A DNA stretch of 36,815 bases, taken from the NCBI GenBank assembly GCA_023231475.1, contig JALJEE010002092.1, forward strand, positions 1-36,815, in the 5' to 3' direction. Each line of letters begins with the position of its first letter. Within the stretch, counting starts at the first letter, position 1. A program made the position numbers and the translations under genes. The notes below the pieces were generated by a model. That model saw nothing but the letters and a program-made list of their open reading frames with translations, had not been told where the DNA came from and searched no databases. The DNA comes from Seison nebaliae (lineage: Eukaryota > Rotifera > Pararotatoria > Seisonacea > Seisonidae). Below, in pieces: positions 20,139 through 31,612 of this stretch.

Positions 20139-22538
20139 AATCTAACTATCTATTTGTTGAAATGAAAAGAACAGACATAGATAACGGACAACAGAAATGA
20201 AGAAATAATATTATTAAATGAAATGGAAAAGTTTGTGAAATATGTAAAAGAGAAATTTTTCAGAAATTTCTATAAATTTCTCAAGATGAAATTAAAAGAC
20301 ATGAGAATGAAAGAATATTTATCCAAACAAACAAAACTATTCACGAGAGATACTTCTGATAAGTTTATTCTCATTCAATTTACTCTGTCGTGGAAGTGTT
20401 ATACATTCACACATAGGTATTTCTTCGGCATACGTTCAAATAATAAAATAATATTTTCTGACTGATGACATGATGGGGATTGCATGGATGTTGAAGAATA
20501 CTTGTCCAATTAAACAAATCAGATTGTTCGTACCACCCAACAAATGAAAGAAAGTTGAAATGAATAATGGAATATTGAGAATGATTGAGGACAATGAATA
20601 ATGACAATTTATGGTTCTAATAAATTGCTACTATTGTGAATTGATGCCGATGTCAACCTATTCGCAATTGTTGTCCTTTCTCCCTTTCTTTTGATTGAGA
20701 AGTATTCATTTCATTCTCATAATCTCAACTTTTACCGCCTATTGCCAAGTCGTTGATATCCGAGATTTTTGGACAAGTTTCCACCTCGCAACTTCCAACT
20801 TCTCCTACTCAATCTAGTGGTGATATCACTCTCACTTTCAAGAAATCCTATGAAACATTTCAAACAATCCATTTTCGGAATTATCAAACGATACATCTTA
20901 ATTCCATGAAATATGACTTTCGCAGACAGTTGTGAGTCGACACATCCGTCTGCAAGAGCAAACACACTCCTCATAACGATCTTCTTTTACTACTTTCGAA
21001 GGATGAATAGCAATCAACATCAGATGATGTTGAAAGTTTGATGTGAATGAGAAAGACCTGAATATGGAAGATAATCTCTAAGTAGTCTCAACACAAGCAA
21101 AAACGGAAGACTTTTTGTGCACGTATTTATTTGCAGATTTGAGATAGCTCATCTACCGACACGTACGATGACTATATATGATAAATATATAAACTGAAAG
21201 AGGATGATAAAGATGATGAGGAATATGGTTGTCGGTAGGAAGCTTAATAATTTGGATGTTGATACAACCACTTTCTGATTATATCAAATACATCCAAGAA
21301 ATGAATGGATAGAGGTTAATAAGCAACAATTTGGATAAACATAACGCATTCGACTTTCCTTTCTACTTTTCATTTTCCACATAAATTATTCAAATTGCCT
21401 GAGAACTATTTCACCGTCAATCATTCACCTGAATGAAAGTCGAATAATAAGGAAAATTTTATTATTAGTTCAATCTGCCGACCTATCCAACTCTCTTCTC
21501 TCCTCCTAACGAGAATATTAAATCGTTCTCATTCCTCTAATACACGAACAACAATAATCGTTTCAACTTTTAATCATTTCAACTAAAACATCGCTTGAAA
21601 ATGATAATCGAAATGAAATTAGATCTCTTGCTAGCTATTTTAAATGGGAAATCATTCTCATACGACTTAATTCAATTACTTTATGTTATTTTCATTTTCC
21701 ATTAATAACAATAATCAACCATATACGATTGACAAGTAATTCAATTATCTAAATAGCAACTTTTTCATCTTTGACAACTATTCTCCTGGTGCCATGTTCT
21801 GACATATTCGTCAATTCCATTTTCACTTCCACTTATACACAAACGAAAAAAAAAAGAAGGAGAAAAATCAAAAATACATTAATATAGTTCTCTCGATAAA
21901 ATCTCGATATGCCCCTCTAATAATTTCCGGTGAATAGACCAATCCCGAATCATCCTCATCATCATTCCCAACTAAAACATCGAAAGACCACATATGAATA
22001 TTTCCTTTCGGAAGACAGGATTGAACAATCAGTAAATATTGTTTCTTTTCTTCTATCTCCAATTTTTCTTATCATCAATCCAATATTTTCACCGCTCTAC
22101 TATTTGACTTATCATGAATGGATCGGATAAGGAATGAATAAACATCGTTTCGTATTCATTATTTCCGCTGATCGAAAAAACTTCATCTCCTTGAGAACAT
22201 CCCAATATTGATCTATATATTTATCATTTTTCCTCTTCATTTTCCTCCTCTCTTCTTTTATGTCGTTGCTCCATTCACCAAAGAAGATATATTCTCTCGA
22301 TTTGAATAAATCTCATTTAGTCGTTTATTAGAAAAATGAATTTTATTGTTTTCATTTGATATACTAATGTTCTCGTTAGCCAAATAAGAGGTTGATGAAT
22401 TGCTCACAAGATAAAAGATGATTGACTACCTGACGATTTCCATGATAAGTGGTCATAATATTTTGGAGAAGGAAAAACATGACTACATCAAAATATTTTC
22501 TTTAACATCGATTATTTTCCGATTCGTTCATTTAATAA

Positions 22539-22892
22539 TACAAGAAAGATTTATTACATTACCAATTCATAGAAGTCGTTGTATTTCTTGATTATGTTAA
22601 TTTTTCATTCCATTCCAAAGGACAATTCGAATGGGGCAACTTTCAAGTTGTATATGTTCACTCTTTCTTTAAAATAAACAAAAACGTTCGACAATTGACT
22701 CTTGAAATTATTATGATTGATCAGGAACTGACCGTTAAGAAATTACTGACAAAAAAGGTGTTAGTTTCCCCAATTTGCATTATAGTCGTACCGACCAGAA
22801 ATATCGGTTTAATTTCTCGTCAACCGAAAAAAAGAAATACTGAGTGGAAAGCAATTGGAAATTTTTATTATTTTCTTCTTGCTAAACGCTGA
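22539..22892 (+). CDS. Possible exon of an unrecognised gene
   Basis: The frame is open for 117 codons to TGA at 22890-22892, with balanced, protein-like composition: FLDYVNFSFHSKGQFEWGNF, then VRQLTLEIIMIDQELTVKKL. An in-frame ATG appears only at 22710, so if real it is likely a 3' exon entered by splicing. CAAG just before 22545 would be a weak acceptor. With stops expected roughly every 13 codons in this base composition, 117 open codons are unusual but possible by chance in 9 kb. No family is recognised. Confidence 0.25.
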   Translation, partial: YKKDLLHYQFIEVVVFLDYVNFSFHSKGQFEWGNFQVVYVHSFFKINKNVRQLTLEIIMIDQELTVKKLLTKKVLVSPICIIVVPTRNIGLISRQPKKRNTEWKAIGNFYYFLLAKR

Positions 22893-22946
22893 ATATTCTC
22901 TACTTACAAAACTTTCAAACGAATGCAAATTATATTGAATCGTTTA

Positions 22947-23294
22947 TTAATCGATAAACATTTTCATGACGTAAGCACATCTTCCGGGAACGATTTCCAT
23001 TCGATGCTTAATAATTTTTGACATGTAACTATCCCTTAATTTTTCCGGTAAGAAATGTTCGATAGATAGAAAAGAAGATTTGAGGATCTCATTGAGAAAA
23101 CTCACGTTTTCATCATAATAAATCTGATTGGAAAGAAGGGTGTGGGAAATAGGAAGAAAGTATGGAATAAATTCGGATATCAAACTATTTTGTTTTGTTC
23201 GAATCGATTTCGATGATGGTGAATGATTCAAAATAATTAGAAATACATATATTTTTAGATATCGTATACATCGAATAAAACATTCGATAAACAA
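22947..23294 (-). CDS. Possible exon of an unrecognised gene
   Basis: About 115 open codons ending in TAA at 22947-22949. Content is protein-like: ISEFIPYFLPISHTLLSNQI, then FLNEILKSSFLSIEHFLPEK, then HRMEIVPGRCAYVMKMFID. The frame opens with TTG, not ATG; the first ATG is near the C-terminus, so only a spliced exon would make sense. A TAG acceptor-like site lies near 23192. No family is recognised. It is convergent with the possible exon at 22539-22892. Confidence 0.25.
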   Translation of the reverse strand: MFIECFIRCIRYLKIYVFLIILNHSPSSKSIRTKQNSLISEFIPYFLPISHTLLSNQIYYDENVSFLNEILKSSFLSIEHFLPEKLRDSYMSKIIKHRMEIVPGRCAYVMKMFID

Positions 23295-24194
23295 TAGATT
23301 AAATTGAGAAGATTAATAATGGATTGAACGAAATGAATTATAGAAAGAAGATTATTTTCACGATAAATTTCTTCTTTTTTATCAATCAAAATGACAAATA
23401 AGAATGTTACTCTATTAATATCAGTAGACATTTGGTAGATGATTTTCGTAGATTGAGAAGCATTTCGTATGATCGTAAGAAGAATGATGTCATGTTTATG
23501 CATGCACAGAGGAAGATATGTCAGTTTTTTGATGGTGAGGAGTTCGAGGAACGAATATTAATTCATTCAGTTAATTGCATTTCGAGACACTAATCGAATG
23601 TATTGGCGGGGTAAACAACGTGAGGAGGAAATCGTATGAATAGGAGGTTGGAGAAAAATAATATAAGAGAACATTTCTATTCAATCGAACAGACCTAATA
23701 TCAGTTTCTGATGGATAGAACGGTTAGAGAACGATATTTATTTGAATTGAGAAAATTAGATAATCCAGTTAATCGTAGTGGAAACAAAATGTAATTGAAA
23801 ATTTGTTTAGTTATATTATTTTTACTCGTCTCCAATTTCACTGGCTAATGGCATTGTTTGGTGAATGAAAATGAAATTAAATGAATTACCACCAAATTCA
23901 AGAAATTTTTAGTTCGATATTCCTCGTTCGTAAAATATACCGATTATTATAAGTCATAATAATAATATGTAAGAAGCGAACTCCATCTATCGGACATAGA
24001 AAAGCAGAGCAAACATAAATTCTAGGAAGCCAAATAATATTTTTTGGTGGAATCGAAAAATTATCGTTTTCGATGTGTACATAATTTGGTGGGACCTTGG
24101 CATTTCGAATTTTTACATACAATAAACTACTTCTGTTCAACTGAAGTTGAGGAATTTCATAAAAATTCTACTATGATGGAATAAAAAATACATA

Positions 24195-24240
24195 CATATA
24201 TATATATATCTATCATATATATCTTATATGATATATTATC
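24195..24240. repeat. Imperfect (TA)n-rich tract
   Basis: TA-dominated low-complexity run interrupted by TC and TG; no coding sense. Confidence 0.7.
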
Positions 24241-25300
24241 CATATTAAGTTCAATTCCTTTAAAGTAGAATTTAATGGTTGGTTTTCCTGGAGTATTCCT
24301 ATGTCTGAAGTATATGAATAAATTATTAGAATTGCGTATAAAATCTTTCACAATAATCATAAAAAATGAATTTAGGGGAAGATGAATGGAGAAACATATT
24401 TACGAAAATTTTCGACCAATTGATAATCGGTTCGAAACATTCATATTAACCATTTTTATGAATTACTCAATTTTCATTGGTGAATATAGAGAACAATATG
24501 ATCTTCTGATCCTACTCGATGTTCAACCAGCTAGATGTCATAAATAACTCATCGAGGATTATTGAGAATAATTCAGCGAAATTTGAAATTGAGCGAGAAA
24601 ATAAGGAAGAGAGGAATATTGAAGAATGAATAAAATTGATTTGATGGGGAAATGATGAATTGAGAATCTGTTCACGTTTTCTTCTGTCGTTTACTATTTA
24701 TCGATCGATTGACATGGAAAAAGATTTTCGTGAAAGAGAAAAGAAAGTTGTATGGAAATAAACGATTATCATTAAGATAATATAAATTTTAAGTGAATTC
24801 AACTATCTCACTTAAAGTGTCTTCATTGTTTCCAATTGTCGATCGTTGTCGAGGAGGAATTAAACCAGATTTTCATCAAACTTGTATACTTATATATTCA
24901 ACATAAATATAGAAATTTATTTGACTATAATGGAAGATACATCTCCCAATCATCATCATCATCAATATTGTTGTTGTTGTTGTCGTTGTTATTATTAATA
25001 TTTAATATTATTATCTCAAATGAAAGTATGTGACAATGCAAGAAATAAAACAACATTTCAATGATGAGTGATACAATTGGAGTTGTATTGTTCTCCTAGT
25101 TTAACCGGTTGAGAAAAACGGTTCTCTACCTTCTTTCCTGGACTATCAATTCGATTACACTTAATAGTTGGTGAGAGAATTTTTGTGTTATTCAGATAAT
25201 TCAGAATAAGAAAGAATATTGCTCATCGTTTCTTACTAGAACAATAATGATTGATTCGACTAAATTAAAATAATTATTATGGCGAACAAATAGATACATT

Positions 25301-25624
25301 ATGGATGGATACATTAGGGAAAGCATGTTAAATCGATTAAATTTGTCAACAAATTCTCATGAAGATAAATGGAATCTCATATGTCGAGTAAATTCGTTCT
25401 CGATCATACACCTCCTTACCATTGGCTTAGGGATCCAAAAAATTATTTTTTTAGAAACTAATTACGTCAGTAGTTCGATCAAGTGGAAATTCCATCATCG
25501 CCTTCCACCATTTCTAACGACATTGCTTACTGGATTAATATCTTGTGATAAATTTAGTGTGTCGCCTGATTTTTATCACAATCCGATGTTACTCGATTCT
25601 GATTATCTGAATAGTGATAGATGA
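25301..25624 (+). CDS. Open frame with ATG, unrecognised
   Basis: 107 codons from a true ATG to TGA within the gene-poor interval. It has a hydrophobic middle (SFSIIHLLTIGLGIQKIIFL), no signal peptide, no known motif and no neighbours. It could be chance in 9.4 kb of AT-rich DNA. Confidence 0.2.
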   Translation: MDGYIRESMLNRLNLSTNSHEDKWNLICRVNSFSIIHLLTIGLGIQKIIFLETNYVSSSIKWKFHHRLPPFLTTLLTGLISCDKFSVSPDFYHNPMLLDSDYLNSDR

Positions 25625-28123
25625 GGACGATTATGAGATGATCTCTTCCGCATGAAAGAAATGAAATTTTGTCAAATATTTTCCATTCTTTTTTTGAACA
25701 TGAGAAACGAACTCTCTTTTTTTCTTACTCGTCAACTTGTTATCTAAAGAGAAGAAGAAAGAAAAAAAGATAAAAAGAAATGTTCAACTAAACAAAATAA
25801 GGGACAGATATGGATGACGTAATGATGAAAGTGATACCATCGAATTGATGAGTATTTTGATTTCCTTATCTCTTATTATGAGGTAGTTACCTGAATTCGA
25901 TTCTTCTGTGTATCTTATTTCTCATTCATTTCTGTTAAACTTCTCCATATTTCTTTGTATTCATACGTCATCTGTCAACATTGGGATCGACGAGTATTCG
26001 TTAACAAACTTCGAAGTTGTAGTTAATGTAAAAGGAATGAAATAGAGGAAGATGTGTGGAGGTATAAGGATGAAATTGGATAAATGGCAACATCATTACA
26101 AGTTGATATCGTTATTATCATTTTCAGAATCGATCAAATTGTCTTTTTTTGGGTGTTTCCTTTTCTTCTGATTATCACTCAACTATTTAATTATTGTTCG
26201 TAAGAGAATCATTGAATTATTAAATTCAATCAGTTATTTTTGAAAGAATTTTATGAAACAAAAATTGACCAAAAAATTGTGTACAAATTCTATTTGTCTA
26301 GCATTTGTAGATGAATGATCATCTTAATCAATCAATATGAATATAAATAACAAATAAATATTAAATACAAATAACTATTCGTTCCAATACTTTATTATTT
26401 ACATATTATCACTGTCGCTATTGTTACGATGATAAGTTCACATTCGCTTTCACTTGTCGATTATGGATGGAAGGTGATGGAAAGGAAATAATTTTCATTA
26501 TTTGCTTTCAATAAATAATTTCAATTAAAAAAGAAAACGAGTAGAAACATTTTTTATTGTTTTCATAATATAATTGAATTCTTTTTCTCGTGAATTTGAA
26601 GATGAAACCAGAACGAAAGGAAATTTGATGGAAAAATGAGAAAAGAATTTTCAGAATTTTACAAAGTTTTTTCGGGAAGAACAATAAGTTTTTGGTGGGG
26701 AAGAATGAGAATGAAACGGAAGAAAGCTCTTCCCGAACATTTTCATAATTAGAATATCAGTCAAGTGAAAAAACGAAGAAGAATGAAAAAGTGGAAGTTC
26801 TAGTAGTTGAGAATCGATTAAATTGGAATAAAATTAAATGGAAGAATAGCAATTTCATTTAGTAATGAAAATTCATTTTCAGAAATGAGAAAATTGAATT
26901 GCTTCCTTCAAATCTCGTTCGTTGAACTTCACTTTAATATTTATGACAATTCTCACTTTTGTTATTGGAAGAAGGAGAAGTTGAAATAAAATCGAATTGA
27001 TCGATTGGAGGGAAAGGAAAGAAAGCGAAAGTTCATTCGAATGACTGATGGAAACTTAATGGAACTTTGAAAACTAAGAAATTTTGAAGAAACTTTCTTC
27101 AAGAAACTTATGAAATAGTTTCTTTTTTAATCTTCAAGTCACGTTTAATAGCAACGTTCATATTTTCATCGTTTTCATCGTCGACATATATCGTGAAAAA
27201 GGTGGAGGAGATGTGAGAAGTTAGTTTGGCAGAAATTGGAAGAATTAACGAAACATTAAAGATTTATTATAGAGAAAGTCGAGTTTCTTGTGTTTTCACG
27301 GAATATATATACGGTATATACATAATAAGATTGACATCAGTAACGAACGATCAGATATAACGGAATTAATTGAAAGTGTTGAACGAAGAAGAGAAATCTA
27401 AATGAGAATACATTTGTTTTTCATATGACAATGAGAATAATTCTCATTTTTATGATAATGATAATAATATTCAAAAGATTCTTTTTTAGCTATTGTTTTT
27501 ATGCAAATCGAACATCAAATCTATTCATCATCTATTCGATTTTTTTTTGATGAAAATCTTTACAATTGGAATACGATGACGAAAAGGAGGAATATGGCAA
27601 GGAACTTTCCCTCATCATTTCTCGTTATTAATAATGTTAATCGTTCCACTTACACCTGTCAGTCATCACATTGGAATTTGATGGAACAACAAACGATTAA
27701 ACTGTAAGAGAATTTCTCTTTATGGGAAAATGGAACATTTTAATTATTCAAATGTTTATCGATAAGTACTTCTGTTTGAGTCCCCAATCGTTCCCACTTT
27801 CATAACAAGCTCATTATATTAGAATCAGAAATTACATGAAAATTATAATGAAGTGAATATGGAATAAATCTTTACTTTCCCCTTTTTTGAATGACAAATA
27901 TTCGTGACGATATTCTTCAGATCAGAAAAATATCATTTTCTTTCATACAATCGAATCGAAGAAAGTCGGAACGGCATAATAATTATTAATTATAAAGTTA
28001 GTTGATTTGCATAAACTCATTTGGAGGAAAGAAGAAGTACTGATATGTATTTATATGACAATGCGCATATCATTTTCATATCATGTATCTTACCAGTCAA
28101 TCCCTCCATTTATTAGGTTGACG

Positions 28124-28152
28124 ACTCTATATTTCCTATTGGGGTATAGAGT
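28124..28152. other. Short perfect inverted repeat (8-bp arms)
   Basis: ACTCTATA at 28124-28131 is matched by TATAGAGT at 28145-28152, with a 13-bp loop (TTTCCTATTGGGG). No terminator or known RNA motif is seen around it. Confidence 0.35.
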
Positions 28153-29595
28153 ACCCAGAATGGGAAAGGCCAAAATCGAATAGATGACTGAGTATAAATT
28201 ATGTTGATCTATTCCTTTTCCTGATTGAGAATAAAAACATCAAAAATATTAATGATGACATCGACGTTGAGTAGCAATAATAGAAAGGAGAAAAACATTA
28301 TTCCAATGAAGAATGCATCAGTTCTATCTCAATCATCATTCGTATAAATCATAATCTATGAATATACGGTATTAGTCATGGATACACTATCCGACATCAC
28401 TCTACTTTCCACTTCGTCAAATGAAGAGAAATATAAAAATAATGAAAGATATTAATAGGAAACTGATAATAATTATCATCACCATCATCATAGTTCCACT
28501 CATCTTATCAATAAAAACATAACATCAGTATCAAGTTGAAAATGATACATAAAAATTTAAAAACAAAAAAATAATATCAAAATAATTCGGAGTTGTTCAT
28601 AATTAATCATCATTCATTTATTTTTCTATTATTCATCCATATCATTTCCATATTAGATGAAATTAGATTTCTAACGACTTTCATTGGAATTGATAAAACT
28701 TTTTCATCTACTTACTTATTCACTTTTCAATGAATATATTCCATCCTTTCCACGACGTTCATCTGACGACCAGGAAAATAAATAACTTTCTTTCCACTCT
28801 CTAATGATCGATGCACGTAACAAATGGAGAATAAAGTGAATTTTTATTATTATACATGACTCTTCTTTCATTTTTTATCATATCATTTATTACAAATAAG
28901 ACATCAAATCTTCAATTTTCACTACGTGGTTGAGAAAGTTCTTTCTTCTTATTCGAACTAATAATCTTTACCATTCTTTTTTTATTATTATTGCTTCGTA
29001 TCATAAAACCGATAGGTTGTTCTCCCTCTCAAAATACCCCCAACAAAATCCACCATCAAAAATTTGAGTATTTTAATGATTTTCTTCTTCGTGTTTCTTG
29101 CCAAGAAATTTTTTTAACTTCGCCAAATTGATAAGGAGAAATTATAATTAAATTATTCTCCAACATTCAGGAACGACAAAACAATTATTCTTTCGCAAAT
29201 TTCCTTCAACAATTCCTGTTAGGATATCAAAATTTTAAGGAGTTTATTTATTGAACACGCGTGACACCTCAAACATTTTTGTCAGACACAACCTCCAAAA
29301 CAAATTCTTGTGCCCCATATCAAACTACGATGATCAATTCTATAAAAATATTTCAAATCTTCTCAAATGTGTCTCATCACAATACATTATCTAACGTTCA
29401 ATGAATTTCAAGTTTAATAAATAGTTTTGAGAATAATGTTGGGGAAGTTGATGTTCTTGCTAGGAAACAACTAATTCTAAATATTTATCAATTAAACTGT
29501 ATGATTTGTAATAAGTTTTTGTCTAATACGAATAATAATTAGATATCACATGGAAAATTTAATAAGTTCTTTGAAAATTCTTTAAAGAGTTGGCT

Positions 29596-30172
29596 ATGGA
29601 GAAAGTAATGTCAAATTTATTAGTTCGTAATTTCCGAAGAATCATAATAAACAACAATACAAATATAAAATGTTATGGAAATCATTTGAAGATATTGAAA
29701 ATAAACATTAATTCGCATCGAACATACAGTACAAAAGGACGGGAAGAGAAGAAGGAAACGTTATGGGAAAAATTTAAGCAATCTTATAAACAGAATGGGA
29801 GAACTTTTCTTATTGTTCATCTTTCCTTAACATCAATGTATTTGGCATCATTCTACATCTTAATCTCAAAGTTCGTTAAGTTTTATTTGATTTGTCTTCT
29901 AATCGTTTCACGAACAAAATAGTGGACTAATGAAAGTTACCGACATTTTGACATGGCTACAGTCGAATGGCGTCATCACAGATTCGTTATATACCAGTTT
30001 AAAGAATAGAGTAGAAAGTGAAAAACAGACGGATAAAAGTCATCAGTTGAAATCGTTTGTTGCTGCATATATCGCTTACAAGAGTATCACTCCGTTTCGA
30101 TATTTGACAACGATTGGAGTAACAACAATTGTGGTTCGTTATTTGAAAAAATATCGATTTCTATTGAAATAG
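29596..30172 (+). CDS. FAM210B: FAM210 (DUF1279) mitochondrial membrane protein
   Basis: Two exons, 29596-29870 and 29923-30172; 174 aa. The start is the ATG at 29596. The N-terminus is basic and hydroxylated (NLLVRNFRRIIINNN, HRTYSTKGREEKK), a likely mitochondrial targeting sequence. The DUF1279 core follows: LWEKFKQSYKQNGRTFLIVH, LSLTSMYLASFYIL, a connecting stretch with DILTWLQSNG, then FVAAYIAYKSITPFRYLTTI and a basic tail. That is two membrane segments with the family KFK-x-x-x-K-x-YG-like and P-x-R-x-x-x-T landmarks. The length favours FAM210B over the longer FAM210A. FAM210 proteins act in mitochondrial metabolism and translation. Its stop codon lies inside the coding end of ENY2 on the other strand. 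Confidence 0.88.
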
Positions 30173-30616
30173 AACGTTCGTCTCAGTATTCGTATCAATG
30201 AAATTTTGTAATTCTTTCTCTACTTTATCTTTCAGTTCAACAGGAACCATTTCTTTAAAGGAAATTAATTTTCATTTCCAAATAAAAAGTTCAACTTCGT
30301 GCTTTCGGTGTTATTTGCTCGACTAATTTGTCAACTGTCAAATTACTGAATCCTTCTTTCTTTACAATTTCTATGAATATTATTATTATTATGAAATTTG
30401 AATTGATGAAAGAGTCAAATAAAAACCATTACAATATGTTCTCATTTCATCACGCCATCCACTTTCATAGAGACCCTGACGAACGATATCCATCAATCGT
30501 TCTTTTTCTCCCGTATCTTTCAATGAAGATAAAATTTTTGATTTTAACGCTGCATGTGAACTGTTGAAGACATGGAAATAGAAGAGAGAAGATAATGGAT
30601 GAAATATAAACTCCAT
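30161..30616 (-). CDS. ENY2: ENY2 (Sus1), SAGA / TREX-2 subunit
   Basis: Four exons: 30616-30612, 30560-30427, 30370-30296, 30252-30161; 306 nt, 101 aa, the same length as human ENY2. Matches run end to end: KSKILSSLKDTGEKERLMDI, YESGWRDEMRTYC, FSNLTVDKLVEQITPKAR and VPVELKDKVEKELQNFI. ENY2 wraps around scaffold helices in the SAGA deubiquitinase module and in the TREX-2 mRNA export complex at the nuclear pore. Exon 1 codes for only ATGGA, which joined to the next exon gives MDSHAALKSK, as expected for the family. Reading straight through would give an unrelated N-terminus. The last 12 coding bases overlap the FAM210 coding end in convergent orientation. Confidence 0.92.
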
Positions 30617-30894
30617 TTCGTTTCGTGTGATTGGAAGAAAGTTACGAAATGTAATTGGAACTTTATTATAGAAGAAATGTTACTTTGAAGTGGATCATTA
30701 AAAGAGAAAGTAAGTTCACCTAAATTAGAGGATGTTTTGAAAATTGGAAATTAATTTCGTATGAAATATTCAGCTAAAAATTCAAAAATCCAAAATCGGT
30801 ATAGTTCAACAATTAATTTTGTGATAGCTAATAAATAGCACTGTTTGTTTCCATAGTGATTATAGTTAAAAACGTAAAAATTCTTTAAAGTAAA
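30617..30894. promoter_or_regulatory. Shared divergent promoter region, ENY2 / IFT27
   Basis: 278 bp between two start codons pointing apart, so both promoters must lie here. No specific motif can be called. Confidence 0.5.
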
Positions 30895-31446
30895 ATGGTT
30901 CATCTTCGTGCAAAGTTAGTTATAGCTGGTGATGGAGCCGTTGGGAAGACTACTCTTCGACGTATGATTACTTCGGATGGGGCCGATTTAGTAAAAGCAT
31001 ATAAACCGACAATAATGACAGAATTATCTCAAAAGAAAATGCGACTTTCTCGATCGGAAGATGCTGTTGAATTCCATATATATGACAGTAGTGGATTGGC
31101 AATCTTTACGAAGTTCAATCAACTAGTTTGGCATAATCCAGACATCTATTTCCTCGTTTATGATGTGACGATGAAGAATTCATTGCGACATTGTGGTTAT
31201 TGGATGCAAAGACTATTAGAGAGTTGTAAAGATCGAGATGCTGTTGGATTCCTGATAGCAAATAAGATAGACCAAGAACAAAAACGTGAAATAACTTATA
31301 ATGTCGGGGATAATTTGGCAAAGAAACATAATTTGATTTACAAAGAAATTTGTTGTTTCGATATCTCAACGATTAATGACTTATTATCAGAAGCGGCAGA
31401 TGTTTATCTTCAACGCTATAAAACGTTCATTAGATATCTTCAATAA
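30895..31446 (+). CDS. IFT27: IFT27 (RABL4), small GTPase of intraflagellar transport complex B
   Basis: Intronless frame of 183 aa, the size of IFT27 in other animals. The start VHLRAKLVIAGDGAVGKTTL carries the P-loop (GDGAVGKTT). The switch II DxxG is DSSG and the guanine-specificity motif is NKID. IFT27-specific spacing and blocks are seen: SDGADLVKAYKPT, VEFHIYDSSGLAIF, LVYDVTMKNSLRHC. The C-terminus ends RYKTFIRYLQ without a prenylation cysteine, as in IFT27 and unlike most Rab proteins. IFT27 pairs with IFT25 and helps move the BBSome and Hedgehog components out of cilia. CFAP70 follows 166 bp downstream on the same strand. Confidence 0.9.
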   Translation: MVHLRAKLVIAGDGAVGKTTLRRMITSDGADLVKAYKPTIMTELSQKKMRLSRSEDAVEFHIYDSSGLAIFTKFNQLVWHNPDIYFLVYDVTMKNSLRHCGYWMQRLLESCKDRDAVGFLIANKIDQEQKREITYNVGDNLAKKHNLIYKEICCFDISTINDLLSEAADVYLQRYKTFIRYLQ

Positions 31447-31612
31447 CATTACATTGTTCTCTAAATTTATTGTGTATTTACAAAGATGTTCTTTCTTTAA
31501 ATTTCTAAAAGCTTTTTCAAATATTTATATCTTTCCGTATATAACATTTCCCATAAATTTTTTTCTTCACTAAATTCAGAATTCTTTCTTAGTTGATTAT
31601 CGTTACTGGACG

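Larger units (their letters stand above)
20139..29595. other. 9.4-kb stretch without a recognisable gene, upstream of SALL
   Basis: By far the longest gene-poor interval here, in a window where most spacers are 75-1200 bp. It starts at the SALL-like start codon and so lies 5' of it; FAM210 flanks the other end. Such spacing around a developmental regulator suggests cis-regulatory DNA (inference). Motif-level annotation is not possible by eye. A few long open frames inside it (near 21868-22062 -, 22539-22892 +, 22947-23294 -, 25301-25624 +) look coding-like but match nothing I know and have no clear gene model. The two longest are listed separately. Confidence 0.5.

Noticed and set aside
20732-20974. 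80-codon minus-strand frame and its plus-strand shadow
   Set aside because: Opposite frames overlap, with no family resemblance and no gene context.
23898-24360. Two adjacent minus-strand frames as a two-exon gene
   Set aside because: The stretch between them has no usable donor, only a TA-rich tract, and no family match.
24425-24450. tRNA B-box-like word GGTTCGAA
   Set aside because: No matching A box or cloverleaf arms upstream. No tRNA or rRNA gene was found anywhere in the window.
28124-28152. Hairpin as a spliced-leader or snRNA gene
   Set aside because: No donor-plus-Sm-site arrangement and no known snRNA sequence around it.
30389-30616. 75-codon read-through frame as the ENY2 N-terminus
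   Set aside because: It reads through introns at both ends; the spliced MDSHAALKSK version matches the family and its length.
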